Shown here one piece after another: positions 23,250 through 33,950 of a stretch of DNA of 58,273 nt. This DNA comes from an uncultured Clostridia bacterium (GTDB lineage: Bacteria > Bacillota > Clostridia > Christensenellales > CAG-917), in assembly GCA_949283145.1 (NCBI GenBank), contig CASDRL010000018.1, forward strand, positions 1 through 58,273. The letters are read 5' to 3'. The position numbers were made by a program, and so were the translations under genes. Below the pieces are notes generated by a model. The model saw only the letters and a program-made list of their open reading frames with translations, was not told the origin of the DNA and did not search any database. The stretch's first letter is position 1. Each line of letters opens with the position of its first letter.

Positions 23250-26200
23250 ATGAGAAAGAGCCGTAACGGGCAGGTAAGGGCTTTTGCCGTTGTTGCGAAA
23301 TTTTCGGTGTTGCTGATGTGCTTTGCGACGATATTCGCCTTGGTGCTGACCACGGGCGTATTTGACGTCGGCGGAAGCGACATGAGCGCGAATGTTGCGG
23401 ATGCGGAACATAGTGGCGGCAGCACAAGTGCGATCTCATTGGACAGTGCGGATAACCAGAACGCCACCGTACACAACGCCATGCACGGCAACAGCACCGC
23501 AGCGCAGACTTTCACATATGACCTGTCGAACTACGACTTCAGTGAGAAGAGCACATCGTTGTACAACGATTCCGATAGCGGAACAAACATAATTTTCTGG
23601 CATGGTCAAACTCATAAAGGTAACGTAGACAGAAACGATCCCGCAGACCTCAACGATGACGGATATGACCATGCATGGGGGGTCGGCGGTGATTCTTGGT
23701 ACGCCATTGGCCGTGGGGGAACCAACTATGCGGCGATAAATGTCACCATACCAACAATCATCCAAAATTACAGAAAAGCAGGTTTCACAGTCACGGCATA
23801 CTATACCGCGACGCTTTACGGCTATAAAGCGAAATATTCGGATAAGGATACTTATATTGGCATTTACGCATCCGACAGAGCGCAGAGCGCGAACACATAC
23901 GGAAACGGGCAGATGCAAAATAAAGCCGACAACTACGAGAACGGCATAAACAGGACTTCCGTGACGTTGACTTTGGCGGAAAACAGCACAAATCTGACTC
24001 TTTATATCGGGCGTGGGATAACTACTACTAATGCAATAGCACCCGATACAAATGGCAGTTGCCGATCAAGCATGATCTGCGCGGCGAACACGAAGGTGGT
24101 GTTCACCGTCACCCCCAAGCCGTCCTCAATGCCTTCGGACGGGAATGCGCCGAGTGTGAGTTTTATGTCGGGGACGACGAATACGTGGCTCGGGAGCGGA
24201 AATCTCGGGGGCTTTATGAGCAGCGGCAGCGCGCTCTTTGACGAAATAGCGGGTCACCTGGATTCCACGACGGACAGCTCGTGGCTCAATCCCTCCGACA
24301 ACGCGGGTTCCATCAGCCTTGCGGGCGTGGTGGCGAAGAAGAATTCGCTGGAAGTCGGAGAAGAAGGAGTCAGCGACGTCTCGTCGAAATATGCAAAGAA
24401 GGCGGTGTTCACCGTCAAGGAAAGGAATGCGAACAGCGGCGAAGCCAGCATCTATGAGCCAGGTTATTACGCGGGGCTTGCGGGCATCAAGGCGGGCAAT
24501 GCGCCGTTGACGGGCACGATCTACAACAGTTCGTATCTGTCCGGAGAGTTCACCTACACGGCTACGGGCGGAGGCACGGGCAACGGGTATTACTACTGGA
24601 AGGTCAACGACCAGGGGCGGACTGCGGGCACGCTGACGCTCTATTTCAACGATAATGCGGAAAACATCGAGGTGCTGATCTACGACTCGGGCGGGAGCTA
24701 TTTCACGCTCAACATCAAGGTGGACGGCATCAAGGACGGCGGCGACGATCTGACGGGCAGCGCGAGCATCACGGACGGCACGAGGATGAAGGACGGGAAC
24801 TCGGCGACCTTCGACGGGCTCACCTGGGAATGGAACAATCTCACGCCCGATTTCGCGAACATGGGCAGCGGGCTTAACGAGCAGATCTGGTTCTACGCCG
24901 TGGAGAGATATGACAGTGCAGACGCGGCTCTCGAAGCGCTCGGGACCGGGACAAACCTTTATCAGGGCAAAACGGGGAGCAGCGGGCTGCAACCGATAGG
25001 GTATTCCGTGGACGGGGCGCTGACGAGGTTTTCCGGCACGGGGTATGATTTCGACAGCGGGACGTTCGACGGCGCGGCGCCCATCAACGGCGGGAGCGCT
25101 ACGGGGAGCGGGTGGTACCGCTTCGAGTTCTATCCCATGAACTATGCGGGATACATCGGCAAGCCGGTGGTCAGGCTGGTGAAGGCGGATGTCGCGGTGG
25201 GCGAGGTGGAAGTCGTCCTGACCTATTCGCCCGAGGAAAGCGGCACGTTCGGCAGGTTGTGGTCGGCGGCCGACACCAAAGATTTCGGCAGGATCACTTT
25301 CGATGAGGCAGGCGCGTATGTGGGCACCGATCTCACCGCAAAGGTGACGTTTGCGCCCAACTTCTCCGGCAACAGAGTGCACGTGCTCGGTGCGGACGGA
25401 CAGAATTACATAGTTTATGTCAGCGGCGGCAAGATCACGGGCATTTACGGCGCGGACGGCATCTCGGCAGCGGACGACTGGAAGAATGCGGACGGCGTGT
25501 GGAGCATGGCGGAGGGAACCGCTTTCGGCGGAGTGAAAGTCTCTGTCGCGGAGGATGAGGACGGCAAAGTCGTGCTTTCCGCCACATACACGGGCTTGGA
25601 CCGCGCGGTGGTCGAAGAGGTCTGCGACTTCCGCGTGTACAGCAATGCGGATGACAATGGCGCGCTCGACGAAAGCGTCAGCAACATGCACAGCGAGTGG
25701 GGGAGCGGCGCGACGCTCAACATCGACCTCGCGGCTCCCGCGCAGGCTGTGAGCGGGAATGGGTTCGTCATCAAAAACGACAAGAACACCATCCCCGCGG
25801 GCACGGACAGAAAGTGGTACACCGACTCGAACTGGACGCTCGATGCGGATATGACCGTCACGGGAGAGTACGACACGCTCTATTATGTGACGCAATATTA
25901 CAAGGGAACCGTCGGGCAGACCCAGGGCAGCACCGATTTCTCGGACGGCCTTAAAAACTATCAAAACATATACAACGCCGCTTCGCTCGACCTCACCGGT
26001 TTCACGGACGAAGATCATTTTGGTAACGACGGGAAACACAGTCTCCACCTCGATTTCGGCGAGATCGCGGGCAAAGCGGAGCAGGCGGGCTATTATGTCG
26101 TGTACATCGTGGTCAAGGACCGCGCGGGCAACGTCAGTGAGCTCGGCGTGTTCGGCGTGCTGGCGGACGGGCATGAGTACAAAATCTCGGTGGAGATCGA

Positions 26201-29200
26201 TCAAGATACTCTCGATGAGCTCGGCAACAGCCCCTATGACCTGACCCGGATCGTCACCGACGAGGAAGGGAATGTGCAGACCACTTTCCGCCGCGGCGAG
26301 ACGATCAGGTTCGTGCCCAAACTCACCGACGAGTCTTACGCGGGCGCGTACGTACCTTATGAGATAAAGAAATACAACGCGGAGACGGGCGCGGTCATCG
26401 ACGCCAGCCCCATCTACTCTCATGAGGATGACGACATCACTTCCGGGTTCAATGCGGACTACATCCTTTCGGGGTATGCCTACGCGCGCCTGATCGAGGG
26501 CGGCAGCGGGCTGGAACTCGACGTCGACCGCAATTCCGTCGCGAATCTGCCCATCGCGGACGGCGGGCAGACGAAACTCGTCTTCTCCTACCGCAGGGTC
26601 ATGAAAGCGACCTACAACCTGAACGTTTCCTACACGGGCGAAGAGATCACCGCGGAAGTCACCGAATTGTTCACGGACGGCAACCCCGCACAGAGTCAGA
26701 GTCCCGACGGCCCGACGATCACCGCGAAGCCTTATAAGGTGGTGTATCCCGGCAACTTTGTCGTGGACGGCATCACCCATGCGGGCAGCTATGCGGTGCA
26801 GATCCTGCGCCAGAAATCCGAATTCTATGTGCTGAGCGCGGAAGTGACGGACAACCTCCTCACCGTCACCCCCGTCGCACTCAATGTCGCGGCTTCGATG
26901 AACCCGACCGGCGGCGCGTTCTCGTTCCATTTCGGCGACATGACGCCGGCGAATGCGCAGGGTCTGCTCGGGCTCCAGTATGACATCACGAGCGGGCTTG
27001 TCGGACAGGACAAGGACAAGGCGTTTGAAGCGCTTTATGAAGCGAACATCGCGGTCAGCATCTCCAACATGCCGGAGGGCAGCTACGTCGCCTTAGGTCC
27101 GCATACCGTCACCGCCACCCTTACCGCGAAGGACTACACCGTCACCCTCACCTGGGGGGAGAGCGGCGGCTCGTTCAACATCGTGGCAAGACCGATGTCG
27201 TTCACCGTACAAAGCCCCGCGTCGGTCACTTACGGCGACCCGATGCCCGCGGAGTACACCGTCAGGCTGCTTAAGAGCGCGTTCGCGTTCGACAGCGCGG
27301 AACAGGGCGGGCTCGAGCTCTATCAGACCGCGGAGCAGGTCAAGGCTCTCATCGGCTACGATGTGACGGACGACGGCGGCGACTACTATGAGTTCAAACT
27401 CCCGGCGTCGGCTTTCGCGGCGTTCGAGAAGAACGACGCGGGCTTGTATAACGTCGGCGATCATCCCATCGCGGACTTCAACCAGGGGAGCACCTCGGTC
27501 AACAACAGGCTGGCACTGAGAGTTGCGGAGGACAGCGAGGGCAAAGTGACCGTCACCACCCGCACCGTCGAGGTCAGCCCCGTCGGCGACGGCACGACCA
27601 TCGACATCGAGAAAGAGAGCGAGATCGCAGATCTCACCTTTAATATCTCCGCCACCGCCGAGACCGACGCATACAGAGTGACGGGCGTCTTTGTCGCGGG
27701 CGAGAGCACCGGCACGGAGAATGTGTACTACATCGTGGCAGGTCCGGACGGCTTCGGTTCCGCTCACAACGAATACGACGAGAATAATGTCGAGGTGAAG
27801 GTTGCCGACGGCGAATGGACTTTCACCGTCCATTACATCACGCCGGAAGGGCAGTTCGTCATCACGTTTAATGCGGGCATCTTCACCGTCACTTACGGCG
27901 AGCTCTTTGACGCAGACGCCATCGCGGCGGCGGGCGGCGGCTATTACACCGTCGAGTACTTCCCCAGGGACGGGGAGGGCGGCTATGCGACAGAGCCCGC
28001 CGCTATTCCCACCGGAGTCACTCTTGATGTGACGATCGGGGTCGCAAACTACAACACTTCCGATGCCTTTGCAAACAATGCAGGAAACTACAACCTCACC
28101 GTGAGCGCGCAGGCGCAGGGCGCTCCCGAGGGCGTGTTCTACACCTACGCGTACAAGACCGCGGACGGCGCTCTGCCGGCGTATGTCACCGTCAAGACTT
28201 TGCAGGCGACCGTGAAGGTCAGCGAGGGCACCCCGCTCAGCAAAGAGTACGGCGTGAACGACCCCGCCATAGATCCCGAGGCGTTCGGGTTCGATTTCTC
28301 GGACGATAACGGTCTCATCGACGAGTTCATCAAGGAGAAGGGCGAGATCTCGGTCAAGAACATCGGGGCAGGCTGGGACAGGCTCGCCAAAGTCGGTAGC
28401 GACTATAAGTATGATTGGAGCGGCTGCACATTCACCGCGGGCAATGACACGATCATCAGCTCCAACAACATCAAGTTCACCGTTGTCGACGACGGTGTGA
28501 GGTTCAAGATCACGCAAAAAGTGCTCAACATCGATGCGCTCATCGGGAACGGCGGGCTCATCGTCACCGCGGGAAACAAGCCTTATAACGGCAATTCCAC
28601 GGCGAACGCGACGCTCGAGTTCGGTTCCGTCGGTGAGAACAGCGTCATCATCAACGAGGATAAAGTCACGCTCTCTTACACCGCGGAGTACTGGAACGGC
28701 ACTCAGACGGTCTCCGACATCTCTTCCGGCGAAGGGTATCACATCATCTTCCACGGGATCGGGATCAGCGGAGCCGACGCCGGCAACTACAGGCTCGAAG
28801 GCGGCGACACCGTGGAAGGCTTCGAGGCTTTGGTGTTCATCACCCCCGAGAGCGGCTATCAGATCGACCCCAACCCCATCAACATATTGACGGAATACTT
28901 CACCGTGAGCAAGATCTACGACGGCAACACCGGTGTGACGACAGGCAACATCAAGATCACCGGGCTCTCTCTCGGCAGATGGGAGCTGCTTGAGGACGGC
29001 AGCTTTGCCGCGGCGCAGGCGGGCATCACAATGGCGAGTTTCGTCATCGTCTTCCCCGACACCGAATATCCGCAGGCGGTCCTGGACCCGGACGGCGGCA
29101 GAGGGATCGAAGATTACTACAAGTTCGACACCGCCTACTTCTCGGTGGAGCAGTCGGACGAGGGCGGCATCAAGCTCATCTGCTCAAACATCGACGCCAC

Positions 29201-32200
29201 CATCGGCAAGAAAGCCATCAACCTCGGCGACATCGAATTCAAGTTCACCGCGAAAGATATGACCAAGGAGTATGACGGCACCGCCGGCTTCGACGTGCCG
29301 TTCGGGTTCACCGACGCGTTTGCGGGCTCCGTCACCGGGTTCGTCGCCGAGAATGTCGGGCTCTCCTTCGAGGGCAGCGTGTCGAGACCGGACGTCGCCG
29401 AATATCCGCTCATCATCGACAGCATCGGCCTCGACGACGATGTCAACTATGAGATAGGCGAGACCCTCACCGCGGAGAACGCGGCATTGAGGATCAACGA
29501 CGGCCGCACGCCCTTCTCCATCACCCCGAAAAAGCTCCGTCTCGACATCGTGTTCGCGGAAGCGTCGTACAGCGGCAAGCCCGGTCCGACGACGGCATCC
29601 GACACTCCCGTGGTGATCCGCGGGCTTGAAAACGGCGAGACGGCGGTGATCAAGGACGCCACATACGAGTACGTGCGACCCGTCGTCGGCGAGGACGGCA
29701 CCGTTAAATACGAGGCTTTCCCCTACGTGCAGACGGGCGAGGGCTACTACGACGGCGCGACTTATCTCCACGACGTCCGTGCGGGCTTCGTCATCGCGGT
29801 GGGCAACGGCTTCAAGTGGGAAAACTACAAGCTTGATGTGAAATACGAGGCGACCTCGACGCCTGGCGAATACAACGTCTCAGGGCTCATCCTCGAGAAG
29901 GCTGCGGTGCTCAACCCCGCAGAGGTCACGCTCAATGTCACGGTCAGCGGCGACTATATCACGGTCAATGCCAAGACCTATGACGCGACGAATGTGGCTA
30001 CGATCACCATCGGGGAGGCGGCTTATCGCGACGAGTTCCACGGAGAGGACTTCTCGCACCTCGACTTCTCCTACACCGCGACATTCACGAGCGTGAATGC
30101 GGGCAGCGGGATCGACGTCAGCGTCTCCGAACTGGCGCTCATCGCGGAGGACGGATATGAGTATATCGCGGACAGCTACAAGATCGCGGCGGACAGCAGA
30201 TCCTTCACGCTGAAGAACGCCGGCACCATCAATAAGGCGCCCGTCAAGGTGCAGCTCAACATCCCCGAGAAGGTCTACGACGGCACCCGGTATGTCGAGC
30301 TGAGCCCCGGCGCGAACATCGGCACGCTTCTGAATGTGGACGGGTCGGCGGATTGGGCTGTCGCGGGCGAGAAGTTCGCCGGCAACTATTCCGTCCAAGC
30401 CATCGCCGCAGGCTATGACGACGCAAACGTCGCTTCCGGTGCGGGCTACGCAAAGACGGGCACCGTCATCGGGTTCAAGCTCGTCAATGACATGGGCGGC
30501 GCGGTCAACTACTACATCGTGGATGCGGACAAGAACACCGCGTACTTCAATGCGTACAGCGAGGAGGCGCTCGGCGACAAGCTCGAGGGGGCTCTCGCTT
30601 ACATCGAAGGCGTGTATTCCGACGGCGGCGAACTCCGCTACATCATCAGGAAAGATGATGTGACGGCGGCGGGCGTCGACGGCATCGATCCCGTCACGAC
30701 CTTCACGGCAAACTATGCGGAAGGCGAGGGCGCGATCGAGCCCGCTACGGTGAGCTTCTCCGTCGTCATTGTCGACAAGCCGGCGTTCAGAAAGCAGTTC
30801 GACGACACCTCCGCGCTCCCCGACCAGCCCGTTTACGGCACGAAAGGCGATGCGGAAGGGACTTACGACTTCTACATCAGGCTGTCCGACGGCGGGACGG
30901 GATTCAGCTTCCAGCAGAGCGATTTCGTCATCAGGCTCGCGGGCGCGGAAGTCGGCAACCAGGATATCATCTTCACCATCAGCAGATCCGAGATCGGCAA
31001 CTACATCTTCAACACGGACAACAGCGTCACCGTCCCCGGCGGTGAGATCACCAAAGGGAAGTCGCTCTCCGTCACCGCGACGTCGAGCTCCGGCGGCGAC
31101 ATCACCGGCACTTACGGCGATGTGGGGCTGGATCATACCGTCAAATACACCTATCAGGGCACCGGTTCCAACCCCGTGACCCTCACCGTGGCGGACGGCT
31201 ATGCCTATGTCCTCGAGGCTGATTGGAAGACGCTCTTCGAGCACAACAATGTCCCCGACGAGGTCAATGCGCGCCGCTATAACTACGCGGACGGCAAGTG
31301 GACTCAAGTCGACGACGGCGCGTATATCCGCATCACCGGCACATTCGGCACGCCCGTGCTCAGCACGGCGGGCGGCACTTCGTTCGTCGACAGGGACGGC
31401 GTCGTGACTGCGGCTGCGGGCACCTATGAGAACGCGAAACTCAGCGTGACTTCACAGAGCTTCACGCTCAACACGCCGAGCAACATCAAGGTCGTCATTT
31501 CGCCCAGGACGCTGCAAGTCTTCGTCACCAATGCGAACGAGCAGGGCAACTTCACGGCGGATTACTTCGTCGGCAAGCTTCCCAAGCCCGTCTTCGCCCT
31601 CCTGAATGAGAGTGAAGTCGCGTCCATCGACAACAAGAATGAGGTGCTCGGTTCCGTGCACGGAGTCTTCATGAACGTGAACGACGGTCAGCCCGTTGCA
31701 AACCTCAACATCAACAAGGACGGCAACTATGTCCTGGCGGTGAGCTCCGACAACGGCAACTACGCCGTCGTGCTCGTGGGCGCGGACGGCGAGAGTGCGG
31801 AGCACAAGCTCGTCGTCACCATCCCCGCACTCAGCGCCACGCAGTATAAGATCGCGAACCTGAACACCCGTCCCTATGAGCTCGATGAGGAAGGCGATCC
31901 CGTCGCGCTTGACGCGAGCGATCTGCTCGTCCGCTACGACGCTGCGATGGATGAGATTGTCGAACTCAAATGGACGACGAAAGATGGCACGGAGGTCGAG
32001 TCCGGGGCTCCCACCGACGCGGGCGAATACAAGTGGTCCATCAAGGTCCAGAGAAAGATCGGCGGCACTTATGGCTATTGCTATGACGGCGTGTTCGAAG
32101 CAGAGGGCACTTTCACGATCACGCAGCGCAAGATCAACGTCTCGCTGAGAGAGCCCGTGGACTTCACCTATGGTGACGACAAGAAGCATTCCGTCACGAA

Positions 32201-33335
32201 AGAGATGCTCGTCTCAAAAGATGTCTTGAGCGGGACGGAAATGAGCCAGTTCATCGAAGGCATCGGCATCAGCTATACCTTCAAGGGCGAGCCCGTCGAG
32301 GGCAATGAGATGATCAACGCGGGCGGCTACACCGTCGTGCTCGACTTCACCGCCAACCCGAACTATGTCATCTCGAGCAACATCACCGTCTATGTCAAAG
32401 CCAAGCCCGTCACCGTCACGGTCAACGAGAAAGAACCGATCTATGACGTCGCGGCAGGCATCACCGGCATCACGTTCTCCGCAAGCGGCGGCATGAGCAC
32501 GGAGGACTTCACCGTCGAGTACCGCAACGGCAACGGTATGGTGGTCGATTCCGTCACGACGCCCGGCGTCTACACCTACACCATCAGGAGCAACAGCTCG
32601 AACTATATCGTCAACGGCGACAGCACCGGTAAGCTCTCCATCGGCGTCTCCAAGGTGACCTACACCAAGAATGACGTCGACTATGTCACCATCGACTTCG
32701 GCGAGCTCGTCACCGTCAACTACCGCATCAACGACATCGCCGTCTCCGACAACAGCAGCTACTGGAAGGTCGTCGACAGCAATGTCAAGGCGCTCGCGGG
32801 CGAGGACGGCGATCTGATCACGAACGGCATCCTGCGCCTCGAGGTCGAGGGTGCCAACGGCATCGTCACCAACTTCTCCAAGGGCGTGACCGTCACCGCG
32901 CGCATCCCCGAGGGCGTCGGCGCAGACTTTGCGCTCTACCGCGTCACTTCGGCAGGCGGGCTCGAACTCGTCACGGACTACACCGTCGCAAACGGCACCG
33001 TCACCTACACGACCGACTACATCTCCAGCCTCGTGTTCGTCGGCAACGCTCCTGCGGCAGGGTTCACCCAGTGGTGGATCATCCCCGTCATCGCGGCGGC
33101 GCTCATCCTGCTCATCGCGGCGGCGATCCTCATCGCGGTGCTCGTCAAGCTGCATCGTGCGCCCGAGCCCATCCCCGTTGAGGTCGCGCCCATCGACTCC
33201 ATCATGCCCGCGCCTCCCGCGCCCGCAGCCCCCGTCATCGTCAACGTTCCCGCCGCCGACATCGAGCCCGTGAACTACGATGCGCCTGCGGCTGTGAGTA
33301 GGCATAGGCAGCCGCCCATCATCGGCATACGCTAA
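23250..33335 (+). CDS. Giant MBG/YDG-repeat surface protein with C-terminal membrane anchor
   Basis: A 3361-residue secreted protein. The ATG at 23250 follows GAGAGGTGGG. A TTG at 23211 has no such site. Residues about 10-40 form a signal/anchor segment. The first ~1250 residues are Gly/Ser/Asp-rich beta-type sequence. From about residue 1330 to 3000, MBG and YDG-type modules follow with the recognisable openings VTYGDPMPAEY, KEYGVNDPAI, KIYDGNTGV, KEYDGTAGF, KTYDATNVAT and KVYDGTRYV, each roughly 80-120 residues. The end has one membrane helix (about 3275-3300) and a Pro/Ala-rich cytoplasmic tail. There is no LPXTG sorting signal, so it is held by the helix. A role as a long adhesin or stalk is inferred. 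The stop codon lies in a palindrome. Confidence 0.85.
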   Translation: MRKSRNGQVRAFAVVAKFSVLLMCFATIFALVLTTGVFDVGGSDMSANVADAEHSGGSTSAISLDSADNQNATVHNAMHGNSTAAQTFTYDLSNYDFSEKSTSLYNDSDSGTNIIFWHGQTHKGNVDRNDPADLNDDGYDHAWGVGGDSWYAIGRGGTNYAAINVTIPTIIQNYRKAGFTVTAYYTATLYGYKAKYSDKDTYIGIYASDRAQSANTYGNGQMQNKADNYENGINRTSVTLTLAENSTNLTLYIGRGITTTNAIAPDTNGSCRSSMICAANTKVVFTVTPKPSSMPSDGNAPSVSFMSGTTNTWLGSGNLGGFMSSGSALFDEIAGHLDSTTDSSWLNPSDNAGSISLAGVVAKKNSLEVGEEGVSDVSSKYAKKAVFTVKERNANSGEASIYEPGYYAGLAGIKAGNAPLTGTIYNSSYLSGEFTYTATGGGTGNGYYYWKVNDQGRTAGTLTLYFNDNAENIEVLIYDSGGSYFTLNIKVDGIKDGGDDLTGSASITDGTRMKDGNSATFDGLTWEWNNLTPDFANMGSGLNEQIWFYAVERYDSADAALEALGTGTNLYQGKTGSSGLQPIGYSVDGALTRFSGTGYDFDSGTFDGAAPINGGSATGSGWYRFEFYPMNYAGYIGKPVVRLVKADVAVGEVEVVLTYSPEESGTFGRLWSAADTKDFGRITFDEAGAYVGTDLTAKVTFAPNFSGNRVHVLGADGQNYIVYVSGGKITGIYGADGISAADDWKNADGVWSMAEGTAFGGVKVSVAEDEDGKVVLSATYTGLDRAVVEEVCDFRVYSNADDNGALDESVSNMHSEWGSGATLNIDLAAPAQAVSGNGFVIKNDKNTIPAGTDRKWYTDSNWTLDADMTVTGEYDTLYYVTQYYKGTVGQTQGSTDFSDGLKNYQNIYNAASLDLTGFTDEDHFGNDGKHSLHLDFGEIAGKAEQAGYYVVYIVVKDRAGNVSELGVFGVLADGHEYKISVEIDQDTLDELGNSPYDLTRIVTDEEGNVQTTFRRGETIRFVPKLTDESYAGAYVPYEIKKYNAETGAVIDASPIYSHEDDDITSGFNADYILSGYAYARLIEGGSGLELDVDRNSVANLPIADGGQTKLVFSYRRVMKATYNLNVSYTGEEITAEVTELFTDGNPAQSQSPDGPTITAKPYKVVYPGNFVVDGITHAGSYAVQILRQKSEFYVLSAEVTDNLLTVTPVALNVAASMNPTGGAFSFHFGDMTPANAQGLLGLQYDITSGLVGQDKDKAFEALYEANIAVSISNMPEGSYVALGPHTVTATLTAKDYTVTLTWGESGGSFNIVARPMSFTVQSPASVTYGDPMPAEYTVRLLKSAFAFDSAEQGGLELYQTAEQVKALIGYDVTDDGGDYYEFKLPASAFAAFEKNDAGLYNVGDHPIADFNQGSTSVNNRLALRVAEDSEGKVTVTTRTVEVSPVGDGTTIDIEKESEIADLTFNISATAETDAYRVTGVFVAGESTGTENVYYIVAGPDGFGSAHNEYDENNVEVKVADGEWTFTVHYITPEGQFVITFNAGIFTVTYGELFDADAIAAAGGGYYTVEYFPRDGEGGYATEPAAIPTGVTLDVTIGVANYNTSDAFANNAGNYNLTVSAQAQGAPEGVFYTYAYKTADGALPAYVTVKTLQATVKVSEGTPLSKEYGVNDPAIDPEAFGFDFSDDNGLIDEFIKEKGEISVKNIGAGWDRLAKVGSDYKYDWSGCTFTAGNDTIISSNNIKFTVVDDGVRFKITQKVLNIDALIGNGGLIVTAGNKPYNGNSTANATLEFGSVGENSVIINEDKVTLSYTAEYWNGTQTVSDISSGEGYHIIFHGIGISGADAGNYRLEGGDTVEGFEALVFITPESGYQIDPNPINILTEYFTVSKIYDGNTGVTTGNIKITGLSLGRWELLEDGSFAAAQAGITMASFVIVFPDTEYPQAVLDPDGGRGIEDYYKFDTAYFSVEQSDEGGIKLICSNIDATIGKKAINLGDIEFKFTAKDMTKEYDGTAGFDVPFGFTDAFAGSVTGFVAENVGLSFEGSVSRPDVAEYPLIIDSIGLDDDVNYEIGETLTAENAALRINDGRTPFSITPKKLRLDIVFAEASYSGKPGPTTASDTPVVIRGLENGETAVIKDATYEYVRPVVGEDGTVKYEAFPYVQTGEGYYDGATYLHDVRAGFVIAVGNGFKWENYKLDVKYEATSTPGEYNVSGLILEKAAVLNPAEVTLNVTVSGDYITVNAKTYDATNVATITIGEAAYRDEFHGEDFSHLDFSYTATFTSVNAGSGIDVSVSELALIAEDGYEYIADSYKIAADSRSFTLKNAGTINKAPVKVQLNIPEKVYDGTRYVELSPGANIGTLLNVDGSADWAVAGEKFAGNYSVQAIAAGYDDANVASGAGYAKTGTVIGFKLVNDMGGAVNYYIVDADKNTAYFNAYSEEALGDKLEGALAYIEGVYSDGGELRYIIRKDDVTAAGVDGIDPVTTFTANYAEGEGAIEPATVSFSVVIVDKPAFRKQFDDTSALPDQPVYGTKGDAEGTYDFYIRLSDGGTGFSFQQSDFVIRLAGAEVGNQDIIFTISRSEIGNYIFNTDNSVTVPGGEITKGKSLSVTATSSSGGDITGTYGDVGLDHTVKYTYQGTGSNPVTLTVADGYAYVLEADWKTLFEHNNVPDEVNARRYNYADGKWTQVDDGAYIRITGTFGTPVLSTAGGTSFVDRDGVVTAAAGTYENAKLSVTSQSFTLNTPSNIKVVISPRTLQVFVTNANEQGNFTADYFVGKLPKPVFALLNESEVASIDNKNEVLGSVHGVFMNVNDGQPVANLNINKDGNYVLAVSSDNGNYAVVLVGADGESAEHKLVVTIPALSATQYKIANLNTRPYELDEEGDPVALDASDLLVRYDAAMDEIVELKWTTKDGTEVESGAPTDAGEYKWSIKVQRKIGGTYGYCYDGVFEAEGTFTITQRKINVSLREPVDFTYGDDKKHSVTKEMLVSKDVLSGTEMSQFIEGIGISYTFKGEPVEGNEMINAGGYTVVLDFTANPNYVISSNITVYVKAKPVTVTVNEKEPIYDVAAGITGITFSASGGMSTEDFTVEYRNGNGMVVDSVTTPGVYTYTIRSNSSNYIVNGDSTGKLSIGVSKVTYTKNDVDYVTIDFGELVTVNYRINDIAVSDNSSYWKVVDSNVKALAGEDGDLITNGILRLEVEGANGIVTNFSKGVTVTARIPEGVGADFALYRVTSAGGLELVTDYTVANGTVTYTTDYISSLVFVGNAPAAGFTQWWIIPVIAAALILLIAAAILIAVLVKLHRAPEPIPVEVAPIDSIMPAPPAPAAPVIVNVPAADIEPVNYDAPAAVSRHRQPPIIGIR

Positions 33336-33459
33336 ACCGCGCTATTTTGCGTGATACTGCGTCAGAGCCGCGTCCCCGATCGCTCACGTACGGAAAGTAC
33401 GCCACGCGCCCGGGAGACGCGGCTCTTCCTTGTCTGACGCTAAAATATCGCGGTTTAGC
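33331..33459. repeat. Stop-codon palindrome, copy 2
   Basis: Starts at the TAA of the giant gene. Outer stem GCTAAACCGCG (33331-33341) pairs with CGCGGTTTAGC (33449-33459). The middle stem is AGAGCCGCGTC/GACGCGGCTCT, and the tip GCTCACGTACG...AGTACG is as in copy 1. The middle stem is followed by TTCCTTGT. Confidence 0.75.
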
Positions 33460-33463
33460 AAGT

Positions 33464-33569
33464 TGAGGGCACTCGGGGACCCCACGGGAAAAATCTTTGA
33501 TTTTTCCCGTGGGGCAGATCGGCGAATAACTGCGTCAAAGCCCCCGTCATCTTCGGACGGGGGTTTTGC
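33464..33569. repeat. Partial stop-codon palindrome interrupted by a small palindrome
   Basis: TGAGGGCACT...ATCGGCGAATAACTGCGTCA and AAGCCCCCGTC match copy 3 (57815-57850). A palindrome (33480-33514) is inserted between CACT and ATCGG. The remaining stem CCCCCGTC/GACGGGGG closes on CTTCGG and is followed by TTTTG, a terminator-like hairpin pointing right. Confidence 0.6.
33480..33514. repeat. Small palindrome of the CCCC...AAAAATC/GATTTTT...GGGG family
   Basis: Perfect arms CCCCACGGGAAAAATC and GATTTTTCCCGTGGGG with a 3-base loop. It interrupts a partial copy of the stop-codon palindrome, so it appears to be the later insertion. Confidence 0.65.
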
Positions 33570-33950
33570 CATGCTCAAATGCGCTCTATCAAACTTCTCG
33601 TCTCGGGGGTGAGTTAGAATTCCCCCTCCTTCCCTTCGGGCTTTCCTCCCCCGTGTCCGAACAAGTGCAGTCCTCGCATCTTGCGGGACTAACTTTGCAT
33701 CTCTACAAAAGTTTTAAATATCGCACTGACATAACCGAGCGGAGAACTGCACTTACCGAGAACCCGGCACGGGCGGAGGAATTCGGCGCTCGCGCACGAC
33801 GCCCGTGCCTACTTAATGTTTCGTCGGCGCTCGGCACTCAGATAGCGCGCCGCGACTTGCAAGCGTGGGCGAAAATTCGCCCACGGTGCAAGTTTGGCTG
33901 AGCGGCGCGTAAGACCGTCTTCGAATGAGAGACGGCGTGCTAAGAGACAC
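33570..33950 (-). ncRNA. Copy C (full core) of the dispersed structured element
   Basis: The minus strand of 33575-33905 matches 10800-11130 throughout, but stems differ in a paired way. The hairpin at 33855-33894 is CGTGGGCGA/TCGCCCACG where copy B has AGCAGGCG/CGCCTGCT. CCGAGCG pairs with CGCTCGG here and with CGCTTGG in B (G-U pair). AAGTGCAGT/ACTGCACTT is perfect here. The GGGGG/CCCCC stem near the 3' end is longer than in B. The tail GAGACGAGAAG...GAGCATGG is shared. There is no coding frame. It points away from rpiB. Confidence 0.6.

Noticed and set aside
24126..26930. Long open frame (934 codons) antisense to the giant gene, and similar ones at 27093-28754 and 29880-31307
   Set aside because: Arg/Val/Asp-rich mirror of a GC-rich coding strand, no ribosome sites, no recognisable domain. 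They are reading-frame shadows of the real gene.
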